A stretch of DNA of 64,000 bases from Parasaccharibacter apium. Lineage in GTDB: Bacteria; Pseudomonadota; Alphaproteobacteria; Acetobacterales; Acetobacteraceae. The notes beneath the pieces are model-generated. The model was given only the letters and a program-made list of their open reading frames with translations. It was not told the origin of the DNA and searched no databases. Positions 17,710 to 25,941 of this stretch are shown in pieces. Numbering within the stretch: the first letter of the stretch is position 1; every line of letters starts with the position of its first letter. Location: NCBI RefSeq assembly GCF_002592045.1, contig NZ_MEJG01000006.1, positions 1 to 64,000 on the forward strand, given 5' to 3'. The translations under genes and the position numbers were made by a program.

Positions 17710-19389
17710 TTAGCGCGCGATAGGACGATAACGAATCCGGCTCGGCTCCGTTGAATCCGGGCCTAAGCGGCGGCGTTTATCTTCCTCATATTGCTGGAAG
17801 TTACCCTCAAACCATTCCACATGGCTATCGCCCTCAAAAGCGAGGATATGCGTGGCCAGACGGTCCAAAAACCAACGATCATGGCTGATGACCACAGCAC
17901 AACCAGCAAAGGATTCCAACGCCTCTTCCAACGCGCGAAGGGTATCAACATCTAGGTCGTTTGTTGGCTCATCCAGCAGGAGGACGTTGTTATCCTCTTT
18001 AAGCATCTTTGCCAGATGCACGCGGTTACGCTCACCACCAGAGAGGACGCCAAGACGCTTTTGCTGGTCTGGCCCCTTAAAGTTAAACGCCCCAACATAA
18101 GCACGGGAAGGTACAGCCCGCTTGCCAAGATGGATAACATCCGTCCCGCCGGAGATTTCCTCCCACACGGTTTTGCTATCATCAAGGTCGTTACGGGATT
18201 GGTCAACATACCCCAACTTGACGGTATCACCGATTTTCAGCGAGCCAGAATCAGGCTGCTCTTGGCCGGTAATCATCTTAAAGAGGGTCGATTTTCCCGC
18301 CCCATTAGGCCCAATCACCCCAACAATGCCCCCCGGGGGCAGCTTAAAGTTAAGGTTATCAATCAACTGCCGGTCACCAAAGCCTTTGCAGAGATTCTCA
18401 GCCTCAATAACCGTCTGGCCTAGACGAGGGCCGGGTGTGATGACAATCTCCGCCGTGCTGCCAGCGGCATCCTGCCCTGCGGCCAGCATCTCCTCATAGC
18501 GCGTAATACGGGCTTTGCTCTTGGCCTGACGGGCTTTAGGCGAGCTGGAAATCCATTGTTGCTCGGCAGCGAGGGCACGCTGGCGGGCACTTTCTTCTTT
18601 TTCTTCCTGCGCGAGGCGTTTGCGTTTTTGCTCCAACCATGAGGAATAATTACCCTCGAATGGATAGCCACGCCCGCGCTCAATCTCCAAAATCCAGTTC
18701 GTGACATTGTCAAGGAAGTAACGGTCATGGGTGATGACCATCACCGTGCCTTTATACTCGCGCAATGTCTTTTCCAGCCACGCAACACTCTCGGCATCTA
18801 AATGGTTGGTCGGCTCGTCCAACAGGAGAATATCGGGTTTCTCCAACAACAAACGGCATAGAGCCACGCGGCGTTTCTCACCGCCGGAGAGCTTATCAAC
18901 AGGGCTATCAGCTGGGGGGCAACGCAGCGCATCAAGAGCAATCTCTAAATGACGGTCCAGCTCCCAGCCATCTTCTGCATCAATCTTCTCTTGGAGCTCG
19001 GCCTGTTCTGCCAAAAGAGCCGTCATCTCATCATCAGACATCGGCTCAGCAAACTTCATGGAAATCTCATTGAACCGCTCAACAGCCTTCTTCAACTCAC
19101 CAAAGCCTTGAGCGGCGTTCTCACCAACGGTCAAGTTCGGGTCGAGCTGCGGCTCTTGCTCCAAATAGCCGATGCGCACACCTTCAGCCGCCCAAGCCTC
19201 ACCGCCGAACTCTTTCTCAATCCCTGCCATCACTTTAAGCAGGGTAGACTTACCCGCACCATTCACACCGAGGACACCAATCTTCACCCCCGGCAGGAAG
19301 GAGAGCGTAATCCCCTTAAATACCTCGCGGCCGCCCGGATAGGACTTTGTGACGTCCTTCATGACATAAACATACTGATAGGCGGCCAT
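17710..19389 (-). CDS. ettA: Energy-dependent translational throttle protein EttA (ABC-F)
   Basis: Cytoplasmic ABC-F ATPase that binds the ribosomal E site and gates the first peptide bond according to energy state. The 559-residue product has two ABC domains without membrane segments: Walker A GVNGAGKST and LSGGEKRRVA signature in the first, the linker (P-site tRNA interaction motif region) around 245-305, then GPNGAGKST and LSGGERNRVHLAK in the second. Both DEPTNHLD and DEPTNDLD Walker B motifs are intact. Length matches E. coli EttA (555). A GGGAGA site precedes the ATG. It appears to lead an operon with a GNAT gene and argC. Confidence 0.97.
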   Translation of the reverse strand: MAAYQYVYVMKDVTKSYPGGREVFKGITLSFLPGVKIGVLGVNGAGKSTLLKVMAGIEKEFGGEAWAAEGVRIGYLEQEPQLDPNLTVGENAAQGFGELKKAVERFNEISMKFAEPMSDDEMTALLAEQAELQEKIDAEDGWELDRHLEIALDALRCPPADSPVDKLSGGEKRRVALCRLLLEKPDILLLDEPTNHLDAESVAWLEKTLREYKGTVMVITHDRYFLDNVTNWILEIERGRGYPFEGNYSSWLEQKRKRLAQEEKEESARQRALAAEQQWISSSPKARQAKSKARITRYEEMLAAGQDAAGSTAEIVITPGPRLGQTVIEAENLCKGFGDRQLIDNLNFKLPPGGIVGVIGPNGAGKSTLFKMITGQEQPDSGSLKIGDTVKLGYVDQSRNDLDDSKTVWEEISGGTDVIHLGKRAVPSRAYVGAFNFKGPDQQKRLGVLSGGERNRVHLAKMLKEDNNVLLLDEPTNDLDVDTLRALEEALESFAGCAVVISHDRWFLDRLATHILAFEGDSHVEWFEGNFQQYEEDKRRRLGPDSTEPSRIRYRPIAR

Positions 19390-19505
19390 GGTAGCGGTCT
19401 CCCTCTTAAACGCGCGACAAGAATACAGAAAGCAGGGCCCTGCCCCCTGTTACCTTGGGGCGTTCTCCCAAAAATACAAATACGCCCCCTTATGGAAGCA
19501 CCATC

Positions 19506-19579
19506 TGCGCCCGGCAGGACTCGAACCCGCAACCTAGCCGTTATGAGCGGCCAGCTCTAACCAATTGAGCTACAGGCGC
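19506..19579 (-). tRNA. tRNA with anticodon CAU (Met elongator or Ile2), CCA not encoded
   Basis: Acceptor stem GCGCCTG with CGGGCGC, D arm, anticodon stem GGCCG/CGGCT with loop CTCATAA (anticodon CAT), and T arm GCGGG TTCGAGT CCTGC. The discriminator A is followed by GATGG, so the CCA end is not in the gene, unlike the other tRNA genes here. Whether this is elongator tRNA-Met or the tRNA-Ile2 whose C34 becomes lysidine cannot be decided by eye. Confidence 0.9.
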
Positions 19580-19758
19580 ATAGACATTCCGTCACATCGC
19601 CCAGACGCACTTTTTTTGCAACCCCTTCCGCATGAAAAACGTTCTTTCTTCCCTCTCCCACCCCCTCATAATGGCTCTGTAATACACATATACAAAGCTG
19701 AATGTATCCTTTATGGATACGCTTATCCGCCTACATAATCAGATCAATGGAGCATGGC

Positions 19759-20283
19759 ATGGACGTTAGCAAAATTTCCCCCGGCAAAGATGTCCCTAAT
19801 GACATCAATGTCGTTATTGAGATTCCTCAGGGCTCTCAAGTAAAGTACGAAGTTGATAAAGAGAGCGGGGCTGTTTTTGTGGATCGCTTCCTCTTTACCC
19901 CCATGGCTTATCCTGCCGCTTATGGCTTCATCCCCAACACACTCGCCGCTGATGGCGACCCGGTGGATGCCCTTGTTCTCACCCCGGCTGATGTCCTCCC
20001 CGGTAGTGTTATCCGTGCCCGGCCTATTGGCGTGCTGAAAATGGAAGATGAAAGCGGGCAAGATGAGAAGCTCATCTGCGTACCGCATGATAAAATCCAC
20101 CCGCAATTCAGCACCGTGCAGTCTTTGGACCAACTGCCAGAGATTACCCTTAAAGCCATCGCCCATTTCTTTGAGCGTTATAAGGACTTAGAGCCTAATA
20201 AATGGGTAAAAGTCGCTGGATGGGGCGATAAAGCAGAAGCCGGCAAGGTGATTGAAGCAGCCCTCGCCGCAGCGAAGAAGTAA
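19759..20283 (+). CDS. ppa: Inorganic pyrophosphatase
   Basis: Family I soluble pyrophosphatase (174 residues) that hydrolyses the pyrophosphate released in biosynthesis. Diagnostic segments are [17 protein letters not shown], the [11 protein letters not shown] region and [10 protein letters not shown], which holds the metal-binding aspartates, plus the later KWVKV. I chose the ATG at 19759 because GGAG stands 6 nt upstream and the product then begins [18 protein letters not shown] as in other bacterial enzymes; the frame extends to 19702 but that extension looks non-coding. It is monocistronic and ends at a strong terminator. Confidence 0.96.
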   Translation: MDVSKISPGKDVPNDINVVIEIPQGSQVKYEVDKESGAVFVDRFLFTPMAYPAAYGFIPNTLAADGDPVDALVLTPADVLPGSVIRARPIGVLKMEDESGQDEKLICVPHDKIHPQFSTVQSLDQLPEITLKAIAHFFERYKDLEPNKWVKVAGWGDKAEAGKVIEAALAAAKK

Positions 20284-20310
20284 GTTCTAAGCACATTCTT
20301 CTTATAAAAG

Positions 20311-20343
20311 CGGGCTGTCTCTAAAAGGGGCGGCCCGTTTTTT
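20311..20343 (+). terminator. Rho-independent terminator of ppa
   Basis: An 11-bp stem (20311-20321 with 20327-20337, two or three G-T pairs) closes the loop TAAAA and is followed by six T residues. Confidence 0.88.
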
Positions 20344-20378
20344 ATAAAGGCGTGCTACGCGCAGCGCAGCATAGCCAT

Positions 20379-20411
20379 AAAAAAAACACCTTGCCCTAAA
20401 AGGCAACGTGG
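20379..20411 (-). terminator. Rho-independent terminator of the tRNA-Gly pair
   Basis: On the minus strand CAC-G-TTGCC pairs with GGCAA-G-GTG (one mismatch) around a short loop and is followed by eight T residues. It lies about 15 bp past the second tRNA-Gly gene transcribed. Confidence 0.8.
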
Positions 20412-20425
20412 TTCTTCTACCGGTC

Positions 20426-20500
20426 TGGAGCGGGCGAAGGGATTCGAACCCTCGACCCCAACCTTGGCAAGGTTGTGCTCTACCCCTGAGCTACGCCCGC
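20426..20500 (-). tRNA. tRNA-Gly (anticodon GCC), copy nearer the terminator
   Basis: A 75-nt sequence including CCA with acceptor stem GCGGGCG/CGCCCGC, anticodon stem AACCT/AGGTT region, loop TTGCCAA (anticodon GCC) and T loop TTCGAAT. It is identical base for base to the copy at 20538. Confidence 0.97.
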
Positions 20501-20537
20501 ATCAGATTCTCTACCAACAACCCAAACTTTTATCACT

Positions 20538-20612
20538 TGGAGCGGGCGAAGGGATTCGAACCCTCGACCCCAACCTTGGCAAGGTTGTGCTCTACCCCTG
20601 AGCTACGCCCGC
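20538..20612 (-). tRNA. tRNA-Gly (anticodon GCC), promoter-proximal copy
   Basis: Identical to the copy at 20426-20500, with encoded CCA; the two are 37 bp apart and read in the same direction, so they form a tandem duplicate that is probably one transcript. Confidence 0.97.
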
Positions 20613-20627
20613 ATCGTTGGTGGGAGG

Positions 20628-20656
20628 CTTATGCCCCAAAGCCATCCTTGATGCAA
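20628..20656 (-). promoter_or_regulatory. Possible promoter of the tRNA-Gly pair
   Basis: On the minus strand TTGCAT (at 20656-20651) and CATAAG (20633-20628) are spaced by 17 bp and lie 16 bp upstream of the first tRNA-Gly. The -35 is a fair match and the -10 is a weak match to the housekeeping consensus. Confidence 0.4.
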
Positions 20657-20786
20657 TCCCTTACTAACATTTTATTTTCCCTCCAACAGTGCCATCCCCT
20701 TGCCACATGGCTCCTTTGCCTGTGCAAAGAGGCACAATAATTCTATCATCAAGGTCAGTTTTCTACACTACAAAGTCCTACCCATC

Positions 20787-21713
20787 ATGCCAGAGTCTCT
20801 CTTTCCCCCTAAAGTGCCCATGGCCTCTCACGCGATAGAGGTGGATCATGCCAACTTCATGCAAGACGTAATTGAGGCCAGCACGACCACACCCGTCATG
20901 GTAGAGTTCTGGTCCTCTGCTTCAGCATTATGCCAAAAGCTCTCCCCTCGCTTAGCAAATGCTGTTCAGGCCCTAGAAGGGCGTATCACGCTCGCACGGT
21001 TAAACATCGACACAAATCGTCCGCTCGTCACCCAATTGGCGCAAATGGGCCTGCCATTACAATCTGTCCCGCTTGTTGTCGCCTTCTGGCAGGGGCAGGT
21101 GTGTGATCTCTTCCAAGGCACTCCCACCGACCCTCAGCTTAAAACATTCCTTGAGACACTCCTTAAAAACAGTGGACAAAGCCTACCGGCAGCACATTTA
21201 TTGGAAAAAGCCAAAGAGGCCCTCCAAACGGGTGCATGGGCTGAGGCCACGAATCACTATACCAGCCTCTTAGAGACAGACCCCAACCACCCTGCCGCTT
21301 GGGCCGGTCTCATCCGCTGCATGATGGGCTTAGATGACCCAGACAGCGCAGAAGAAGCCGCACGCCAAATCCCCGAATCTTTGCTAACTGACCCGCTCAT
21401 CTGCGAGGTAAAAACCGCCCTACACACTTTTCTTGAAGGCAAAAAAGCAGCCGGTAAACTCTCTCTATTACGCCAAGCTGTTGCCCAATCCCCCAAAGAT
21501 ACGACACTGCTCGCAGAGCTTGCCACCGCCCTCAATGGTGCAGGACAACGAGAAGAGGCAGCCCAACTCTTGCTCGACATCATCGCTCACGACAAGGAAG
21601 AAGCCAGACAGACGGCAAAGGCGCAATTGCTCACATTCTTTGAAAGTTGGGGCATGACTCATCCCGACACATTAACGGCACGACGTAAGCTCTCCTCGCT
21701 CCTTTTCTCATGA
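20787..21713 (+). CDS. ybbN: Thioredoxin-fold TPR protein, YbbN/CnoX-like chaperone
   Basis: A 308-residue protein with an N-terminal thioredoxin domain (about 15-120) and a C-terminal TPR-like region. The active-site position reads WSSASALC, giving SxxC instead of CxxC, the same pattern as E. coli YbbN (CnoX), a holdase that protects proteins from chlorine stress and passes them to GroEL or DnaK. It therefore should not act as a reducing thioredoxin. The ATG at 20787 gives the natural N-terminus; the frame extends 29 codons further upstream. A LON-domain gene and a Trm112-like gene follow on the same strand, an order found in other alphaproteobacteria. Confidence 0.9.
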   Translation: MPESLFPPKVPMASHAIEVDHANFMQDVIEASTTTPVMVEFWSSASALCQKLSPRLANAVQALEGRITLARLNIDTNRPLVTQLAQMGLPLQSVPLVVAFWQGQVCDLFQGTPTDPQLKTFLETLLKNSGQSLPAAHLLEKAKEALQTGAWAEATNHYTSLLETDPNHPAAWAGLIRCMMGLDDPDSAEEAARQIPESLLTDPLICEVKTALHTFLEGKKAAGKLSLLRQAVAQSPKDTTLLAELATALNGAGQREEAAQLLLDIIAHDKEEARQTAKAQLLTFFESWGMTHPDTLTARRKLSSLLFS

Positions 21714-21720
21714 CAAAGCA

Positions 21721-21743
21721 CCCCTCATGACACCATGAAGGGG
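21721..21743. other. Intergenic hairpin between ybbN and the LON-domain gene
   Basis: CCCCT-CATG (21721-21729) pairs with CATG-A-AGGGG (21734-21743) with one bulged A and the 4-nt loop ACAC. There is no T-run, so it may tune expression or mRNA stability between the two genes rather than terminate fully. Confidence 0.4.
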
Positions 21744-21788
21744 GGATAAAATGCGCTTTAATATTTGCCCCCCTTTATGGAGGATACT

Positions 21789-22451
21789 ATGCCAACAACA
21801 CACACACATCCTACAATAAAGCGGCGTGTCCCGGCCCTTGTGGACATAACATTAGCAGACCTTCCCCCCCGCGTCGGCTTGTTTCCTTTAACGGAGACTA
21901 TCCTCCTACCCCAAGGGCAGCTTCCCCTTACCGTTTTTGAGCCACGTTATCTTGCTCTCTTAGAGGCTTCTCTCACACAACATCGTATGATTGGCATCAT
22001 CCAACCAAATGCTGAGGCTCGCTTTGGCGATACCACCCCACCGCTAGAGCATGTTGGCACATTAGGCCGCGTTACTTCATTTATGGAACAAGAAAGCGGC
22101 CAATTCTTCATCACACTCACTGGAGTATGCCGCTTTCGCTTGCTCCAAGACCAACTTACAGAGGACGGTTGGCGGGAAGGCCGCATCAATGCCATGCCAT
22201 TCTCTCACGACCTCTTAGAACCCCCCTCCCTCAATCTGGACAGAGAGGCACTTGCTACAGCCTTAAAAAGCTATAGCCAGCGTCATTCTCTTTCCATCAA
22301 ATGGCAGAATCTAAACAAACTTAATAACAGCATTCTCCTTACAATGTTACCGATGCTGCTACCCTTTTCAGCCCGTACAAAACAAACCTTATTGGAGTGT
22401 GACTGCTTAAACACGCGCGCCCATCAACTTATGGAAGAACTCTCACACTAG
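21789..22451 (+). CDS. LON substrate-binding domain protein (stand-alone)
   Basis: A 220-residue protein that consists of the N-terminal LON (peptidase S16) substrate-binding domain without ATPase or protease domains. The characteristic sequence is LPLFPL-like VGLFPLTETILLPQG and LTVFEPRYLALLE. Such proteins are common in alphaproteobacteria and have no established activity. The ATG at 21789 is preceded by GGAGGA at 4-5 nt, which fixes the start over the upstream ATG at 21765. It sits between ybbN and the Trm112-like gene, so a protein-quality role is a reasonable guess. Confidence 0.88.
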   Translation: MPTTHTHPTIKRRVPALVDITLADLPPRVGLFPLTETILLPQGQLPLTVFEPRYLALLEASLTQHRMIGIIQPNAEARFGDTTPPLEHVGTLGRVTSFMEQESGQFFITLTGVCRFRLLQDQLTEDGWREGRINAMPFSHDLLEPPSLNLDREALATALKSYSQRHSLSIKWQNLNKLNNSILLTMLPMLLPFSARTKQTLLECDCLNTRAHQLMEELSH

Positions 22452-22517
22452 GGCTGGCCCCCCAACCGCAAAAATCATACCATGTCTTACATTCAAACAA
22501 ATAATGGATGATTCATC

Positions 22518-22703
22518 ATGACCACCACTCCCCCCGCACCAGAACTTGTAGCGCGCCTTGTCTGCCCCCTTACAAAAGGGCCTGTCCATTATGATGCTGC
22601 GCGCAACTGCATCATCAGCCCCAAAGCGAAATTGGCCTTCCCCGTACGTGATGGCATCCCCGTCATGCTGCCAGAACACGCAACCCCCCTTGAGGAAAAC
22701 TAA
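22518..22703 (+). CDS. Trm112 family protein (YcaR-like)
   Basis: A 61-residue protein with the short signature [11 protein letters not shown], and the central [18 protein letters not shown] typical of the UPF0434/Trm112 family. In eukaryotes and archaea Trm112 activates several methyltransferases; the bacterial short form is less understood. Only one of the cysteines of a full zinc ribbon is present. It is the last gene of the ybbN-LON-Trm112 series; the next gene is convergent, 6 bp away. Confidence 0.9.
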   Translation: MTTTPPAPELVARLVCPLTKGPVHYDAARNCIISPKAKLAFPVRDGIPVMLPEHATPLEEN

Positions 22704-22709
22704 GCGCTT

Positions 22710-23099
22710 CTAAGGCGTCTGCTTGGTTGAGGGCGCGCCATACATCACGTCTGTTCGTGTCTCTGGTGGGGCCATAGGCACACCAGGCACACCCCCTGTA
22801 TTAGCCCGTAACGCTCGGCCTGAAATCTCATCAGGTGTGGGTTGGATCGTCTGTACAATAGGGACCATGCCCCCCCAATAAACCGGTGGGGGGTGGTGCA
22901 CCTCCCGAAATGGTTTTTTAGGGTAGGCCTCTGTCATATCTGCTTTTGGTAAATGACGATGGCTCCGCTCATCATCATTGCCCTCTCCAGCACACCCCAT
23001 AACCATAACACACCCTAATAAACATAGCCCAAGCCGGCAGTACTTGGCCCACCGCCCTTGAAGAGGGATAAATGCAGAAGGGTGAAAAAACCGTGTCAT
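22710..23099 (-). CDS. Lipoprotein of unknown function
   Basis: A 129-residue protein not recognised as any family. Its N-terminus has a long signal region ending in the lipobox VMVMGC, so it should be anchored in the envelope after processing by LspA. The mature part is Pro-rich (HHPPPVYWGGMVP, PGVPMAPPETRTDVMYG) and probably poorly folded. AAGG lies 9 nt before the ATG at 23099; a GTG at 23105 is possible. It is convergent with the Trm112-like gene and divergent from the phosphatase gene. Confidence 0.65.
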   Translation of the reverse strand: MTRFFHPSAFIPLQGRWAKYCRLGLCLLGCVMVMGCAGEGNDDERSHRHLPKADMTEAYPKKPFREVHHPPPVYWGGMVPIVQTIQPTPDEISGRALRANTGGVPGVPMAPPETRTDVMYGAPSTKQTP

Positions 23100-23144
23100 T
23101 TCCACCTTATAGCATGTCTATGTGATTGACGAAGGCCCGCGAGC

Positions 23145-23810
23145 ATGAAAAGACAAGACATGTTTAAAGGCACTATTTCATCCCCACGACAATGGCTTCA
23201 TGCCTGGTTTGATGGGCTTTTTAAAGACCACGCTATCTTCCGCTTAGTGTGGACTAACCTTGCTCCTGTCATACCGGGACGCGTATGGCGGAGCAACCAT
23301 CCCACACCAGCTCGCCTTAAACGATGGCACAAAACACTTGGCTTAAAAATGGTCTTTAATTTACGCGGACACCGCCAATGTGGGGCAGACGCGTTAGGAC
23401 GAGAGATGTGCCAGCATATTGGCTTGCCTTATCTTGATATGGCGTTTGAGAGCCGTAATGCACCGCATAAAGACCGTATTTTACGCTTTTACGCCCTTTA
23501 TACTCAGGCACAATTTCCCCTACTTTTACATTGTAAATCCGGCGCAGATAGAACAGGCCTCGCCAGCGGTCTTATCATTCTTTTTGAAGGCGGCACGGCA
23601 GAGGACGCTCTTAAACAACTCCATTGGCGTTTTCTGCACTTTCATCATTCCCGTACAGGGATATTGGATGCCTTTTTCTTACTTTACCAAAAAACAGCCG
23701 AAGGAAGACGGCCTTTTTTAGACTGGGTTCGCTACGATTATAATGAAGACGACCTACGTCATGCTTATCATGCAGGACAATTTAAGCATTTACTGACCTA
23801 CAGACGATAA
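23145..23810 (+). CDS. Tyrosine/dual-specificity protein phosphatase-like protein
   Basis: A 221-residue protein with the phosphatase signature HCKSGADRTG (catalytic Cys130, Arg136) and an upstream VFNLRG segment, as in the Siw14/DSP-like family of bacterial tyrosine phosphatases. Substrates may be phosphotyrosine proteins or phosphoinositide-like or lipid phosphates. It lacks a signal peptide and clear membrane segments. It stands alone, divergent from the lipoprotein gene with a 45-bp gap, and convergent with the XRE regulator 8 bp downstream. Confidence 0.83.
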   Translation: MKRQDMFKGTISSPRQWLHAWFDGLFKDHAIFRLVWTNLAPVIPGRVWRSNHPTPARLKRWHKTLGLKMVFNLRGHRQCGADALGREMCQHIGLPYLDMAFESRNAPHKDRILRFYALYTQAQFPLLLHCKSGADRTGLASGLIILFEGGTAEDALKQLHWRFLHFHHSRTGILDAFFLLYQKTAEGRRPFLDWVRYDYNEDDLRHAYHAGQFKHLLTYRR

Positions 23811-23818
23811 ACACTCCT

Positions 23819-24274
23819 TTATGGACTACGCGCTATATCTCGGATGAAGTCAAGAAGCTTCTGGCGGTGACGCTCGTCCTTGATACTGTAATAGGCCTTC
23901 GCGAGTTCCAATGTCTCGGGCATCATGAGCAACTCAATCTCACTACCCTCTTTTGCTTTTAAGGATACATCGCTCGTTTTCGATGCTTCCCCTTTTTGGA
24001 AAGGGGCTTGCTCCTCCTGTAACCCAACCTCTAGAGGAAGCGTAAAACTGTCCAACTCATCGAAAAAGAAACCAACTGGCACACCTAAGATTTTTGCCAT
24101 CTCATATAAGCGACCTGCACCGATACGATTTGTCCCGCGCTCATATTTTTGCACCTGCTGGAATGTAATGCCGAGTGCCTTCGCTAACTTCTCCTGCGAG
24201 AATTTCCGCAAGCCTCGTAAAAGGCGGATGCGTCTCCCAACATGCACATCAACAGATGAAGCCATACCAGCCAT
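23819..24274 (-). CDS. XRE-family transcriptional regulator
   Basis: A 151-residue DNA-binding protein whose helix-turn-helix (about 12-68) reads RLLRGLRKFSQEKLAKALG, ITFQQVQKYERG, NRIGAGRLYEMAKIL. The family is widespread in alphaproteobacteria and in many genomes lies beside lnt and metK; here lnt is upstream (toward 25916). The remaining C-terminal portion carries no recognised sensor domain. The start may be ATG 24274 or ATG 24265; neither has a good ribosome site. A short palindrome in its upstream region might be an autoregulatory site. Confidence 0.88.
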   Translation of the reverse strand: MAGMASSVDVHVGRRIRLLRGLRKFSQEKLAKALGITFQQVQKYERGTNRIGAGRLYEMAKILGVPVGFFFDELDSFTLPLEVGLQEEQAPFQKGEASKTSDVSLKAKEGSEIELLMMPETLELAKAYYSIKDERHRQKLLDFIRDIARSP

Positions 24275-24329
24275 CTCAACAACCCCGACAATAACAGGTA
24301 AACCAATTCCTTTTCGCGTAGTGGTTAGT

Positions 24330-24341
24330 AATTAGTTAATT
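24330..24341. promoter_or_regulatory. Palindrome upstream of the XRE gene
   Basis: AATTA-GT-TAATT is a perfect palindrome within an AT-rich patch (24324-24344) that also repeats TTAGT, 56 bp upstream of the XRE start. XRE regulators often bind such sites near their own promoters, but the match is short and could be chance in AT-rich DNA. Confidence 0.3.
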
Positions 24342-24389
24342 GTCAGGCTACGTCAATCTATTCCCCGAGTCGAAGGCTCGTTAATACCG

Positions 24390-25916
24390 TTATTCTGCCC
24401 ATTTTCGTCTATAATGCTCCACTATAGCGACCATACTCGCCATAAGAGCCAACATATAAGGGACTGAACGCCCCATTATAGAGAACAATGTCCATCCCTC
24501 TGCCGCTGGTAGAGGGCGGATCAATAATTGCTCTTTTCCCCAACGTGTATGGCCTACATCTCGGCCTCGTGCATCATAAAGAGCCGATATGCCACGGTTA
24601 TTAACAAATACCACAGGTAGCCCTTCTTCTACGGCCCTCATTCTTCCAGTAGCAAGGTGCTGCCGTGGCCCGGCACTATTACCATACCAAGCATCATTAG
24701 AGATCGTTAATAACCAATCTGGCCGCTGCCCGCGTGCAACAACACTGCCAGAAAATACGATCTCATAGCACACCATAGGGCCGACACGCCCCACAAGAGG
24801 TAGGTCCCATGTTTTTAATCCTGGTCCCGGCACAATAACTGCCGGTAATAGATGAAATGGTAGAACCCATGGTTCATATTCACCAAATGGAACGAGACGA
24901 CTTTTATCGTACATCGCCTCAATGTGCCCATCAACGGCCAGAGCTATCAAACTATTATACCAACGCCCTTTTCCCGCACGTCGGTCAGATCCTAATAAAA
25001 CTGGGGCACCTGCTGCTGCCACAGCAATAAGACGCCGCGCTTCCTCATCCTCATCTAACAAACCAGGGAATGCCGACTCAGGCCATACCACAACAGGCCT
25101 ATGTCCTGGCAAAATCGCCCGCGCCTCTGCCACACCTTTTGTCGTCAATTGTAAATACGACTCGAATTGCGCGTATGCCCCATCACGCTCCAGCACATCA
25201 TCTTCAGCAACATTGCCCTGCACAATAACAATGGCAGGATTAGAATGATCTGCTCGTACGATATTATGGTCGAGCCGCCATAGCCCCCACCCACACCATA
25301 ACCCCGCACAAACACAAACACTCGTGACAGCCCCTCGCCCTTGCCATAACGCCAAAGACGCCAGCACCACCATAAATGTAAGTCCATCTACCCCTATTAG
25401 AGCGGCGGGCTGAATCAACACATCTCCCACACGACCAGGTAGCTCCAATACGCTCCCTAAAGGATTCCACGGGAAACCAGAAAAATAGAATACACGGGCC
25501 ATATCAGCCAATGTCCAGCTCCCCGCAAACAGCAACATGCGCGGCCACCCCTCAGGGACCAACCGACATAAAAGAGCAGGAACCATAATCAAAGGGGCAA
25601 TCAACAACGCAACGCCGGGGGCGGCAAAAGGCACAACCCACCAAAACTCATGCACACGCGTCAACACGGCATTGGTCAGCCAATATAACCCTGCCGTGTG
25701 AAACCCCATCCCCAATAAAAAGCCCCACAAAGCAGCACGCCGCCATGTAGGGGCTACACAAACAGCCCGATAAAATAAGCCTAACGCCACAGGAAGAGCA
25801 GGAATAAAACAAAGTGGCGGCAAAGCTAATGCCGCTACACAGCCCATCCCCACCATAAATAGGGCACCGCGCCACCCTCCCTGTTGCGGTAGGGAACACA
25901 ATGCCTTCATCCTCAT
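24390..25916 (-). CDS. lnt: Apolipoprotein N-acyltransferase
   Basis: Inner-membrane enzyme that adds the third acyl chain to the N-terminal Cys of lipoproteins. The 508-residue product has an N-terminal multi-pass region (about 1-215) and a periplasmic nitrilase domain with the catalytic triad visible as Glu in VVWPESAFPG, Lys in YDKSRLVPFGEY and Cys in GPMVCYEIVFSG, then a final hydrophobic segment near the C-terminus. Length is usual. It lies in the same-strand series fur-olsB-lnt-XRE. Several lipoproteins and lspA elsewhere in the window are its expected substrates and partner. Confidence 0.96.
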   Translation of the reverse strand: MRMKALCSLPQQGGWRGALFMVGMGCVAALALPPLCFIPALPVALGLFYRAVCVAPTWRRAALWGFLLGMGFHTAGLYWLTNAVLTRVHEFWWVVPFAAPGVALLIAPLIMVPALLCRLVPEGWPRMLLFAGSWTLADMARVFYFSGFPWNPLGSVLELPGRVGDVLIQPAALIGVDGLTFMVVLASLALWQGRGAVTSVCVCAGLWCGWGLWRLDHNIVRADHSNPAIVIVQGNVAEDDVLERDGAYAQFESYLQLTTKGVAEARAILPGHRPVVVWPESAFPGLLDEDEEARRLIAVAAAGAPVLLGSDRRAGKGRWYNSLIALAVDGHIEAMYDKSRLVPFGEYEPWVLPFHLLPAVIVPGPGLKTWDLPLVGRVGPMVCYEIVFSGSVVARGQRPDWLLTISNDAWYGNSAGPRQHLATGRMRAVEEGLPVVFVNNRGISALYDARGRDVGHTRWGKEQLLIRPLPAAEGWTLFSIMGRSVPYMLALMASMVAIVEHYRRKWAE

Positions 25917-25941
25917 GATGGGGAACCCCTATTAACTGCTC

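Noticed and set aside
20426-20612. Two identical 75-nt repeats, considered as CRISPR-like
   Set aside because: They are tRNA-Gly genes with complete cloverleafs, only two copies, and no spacer array.
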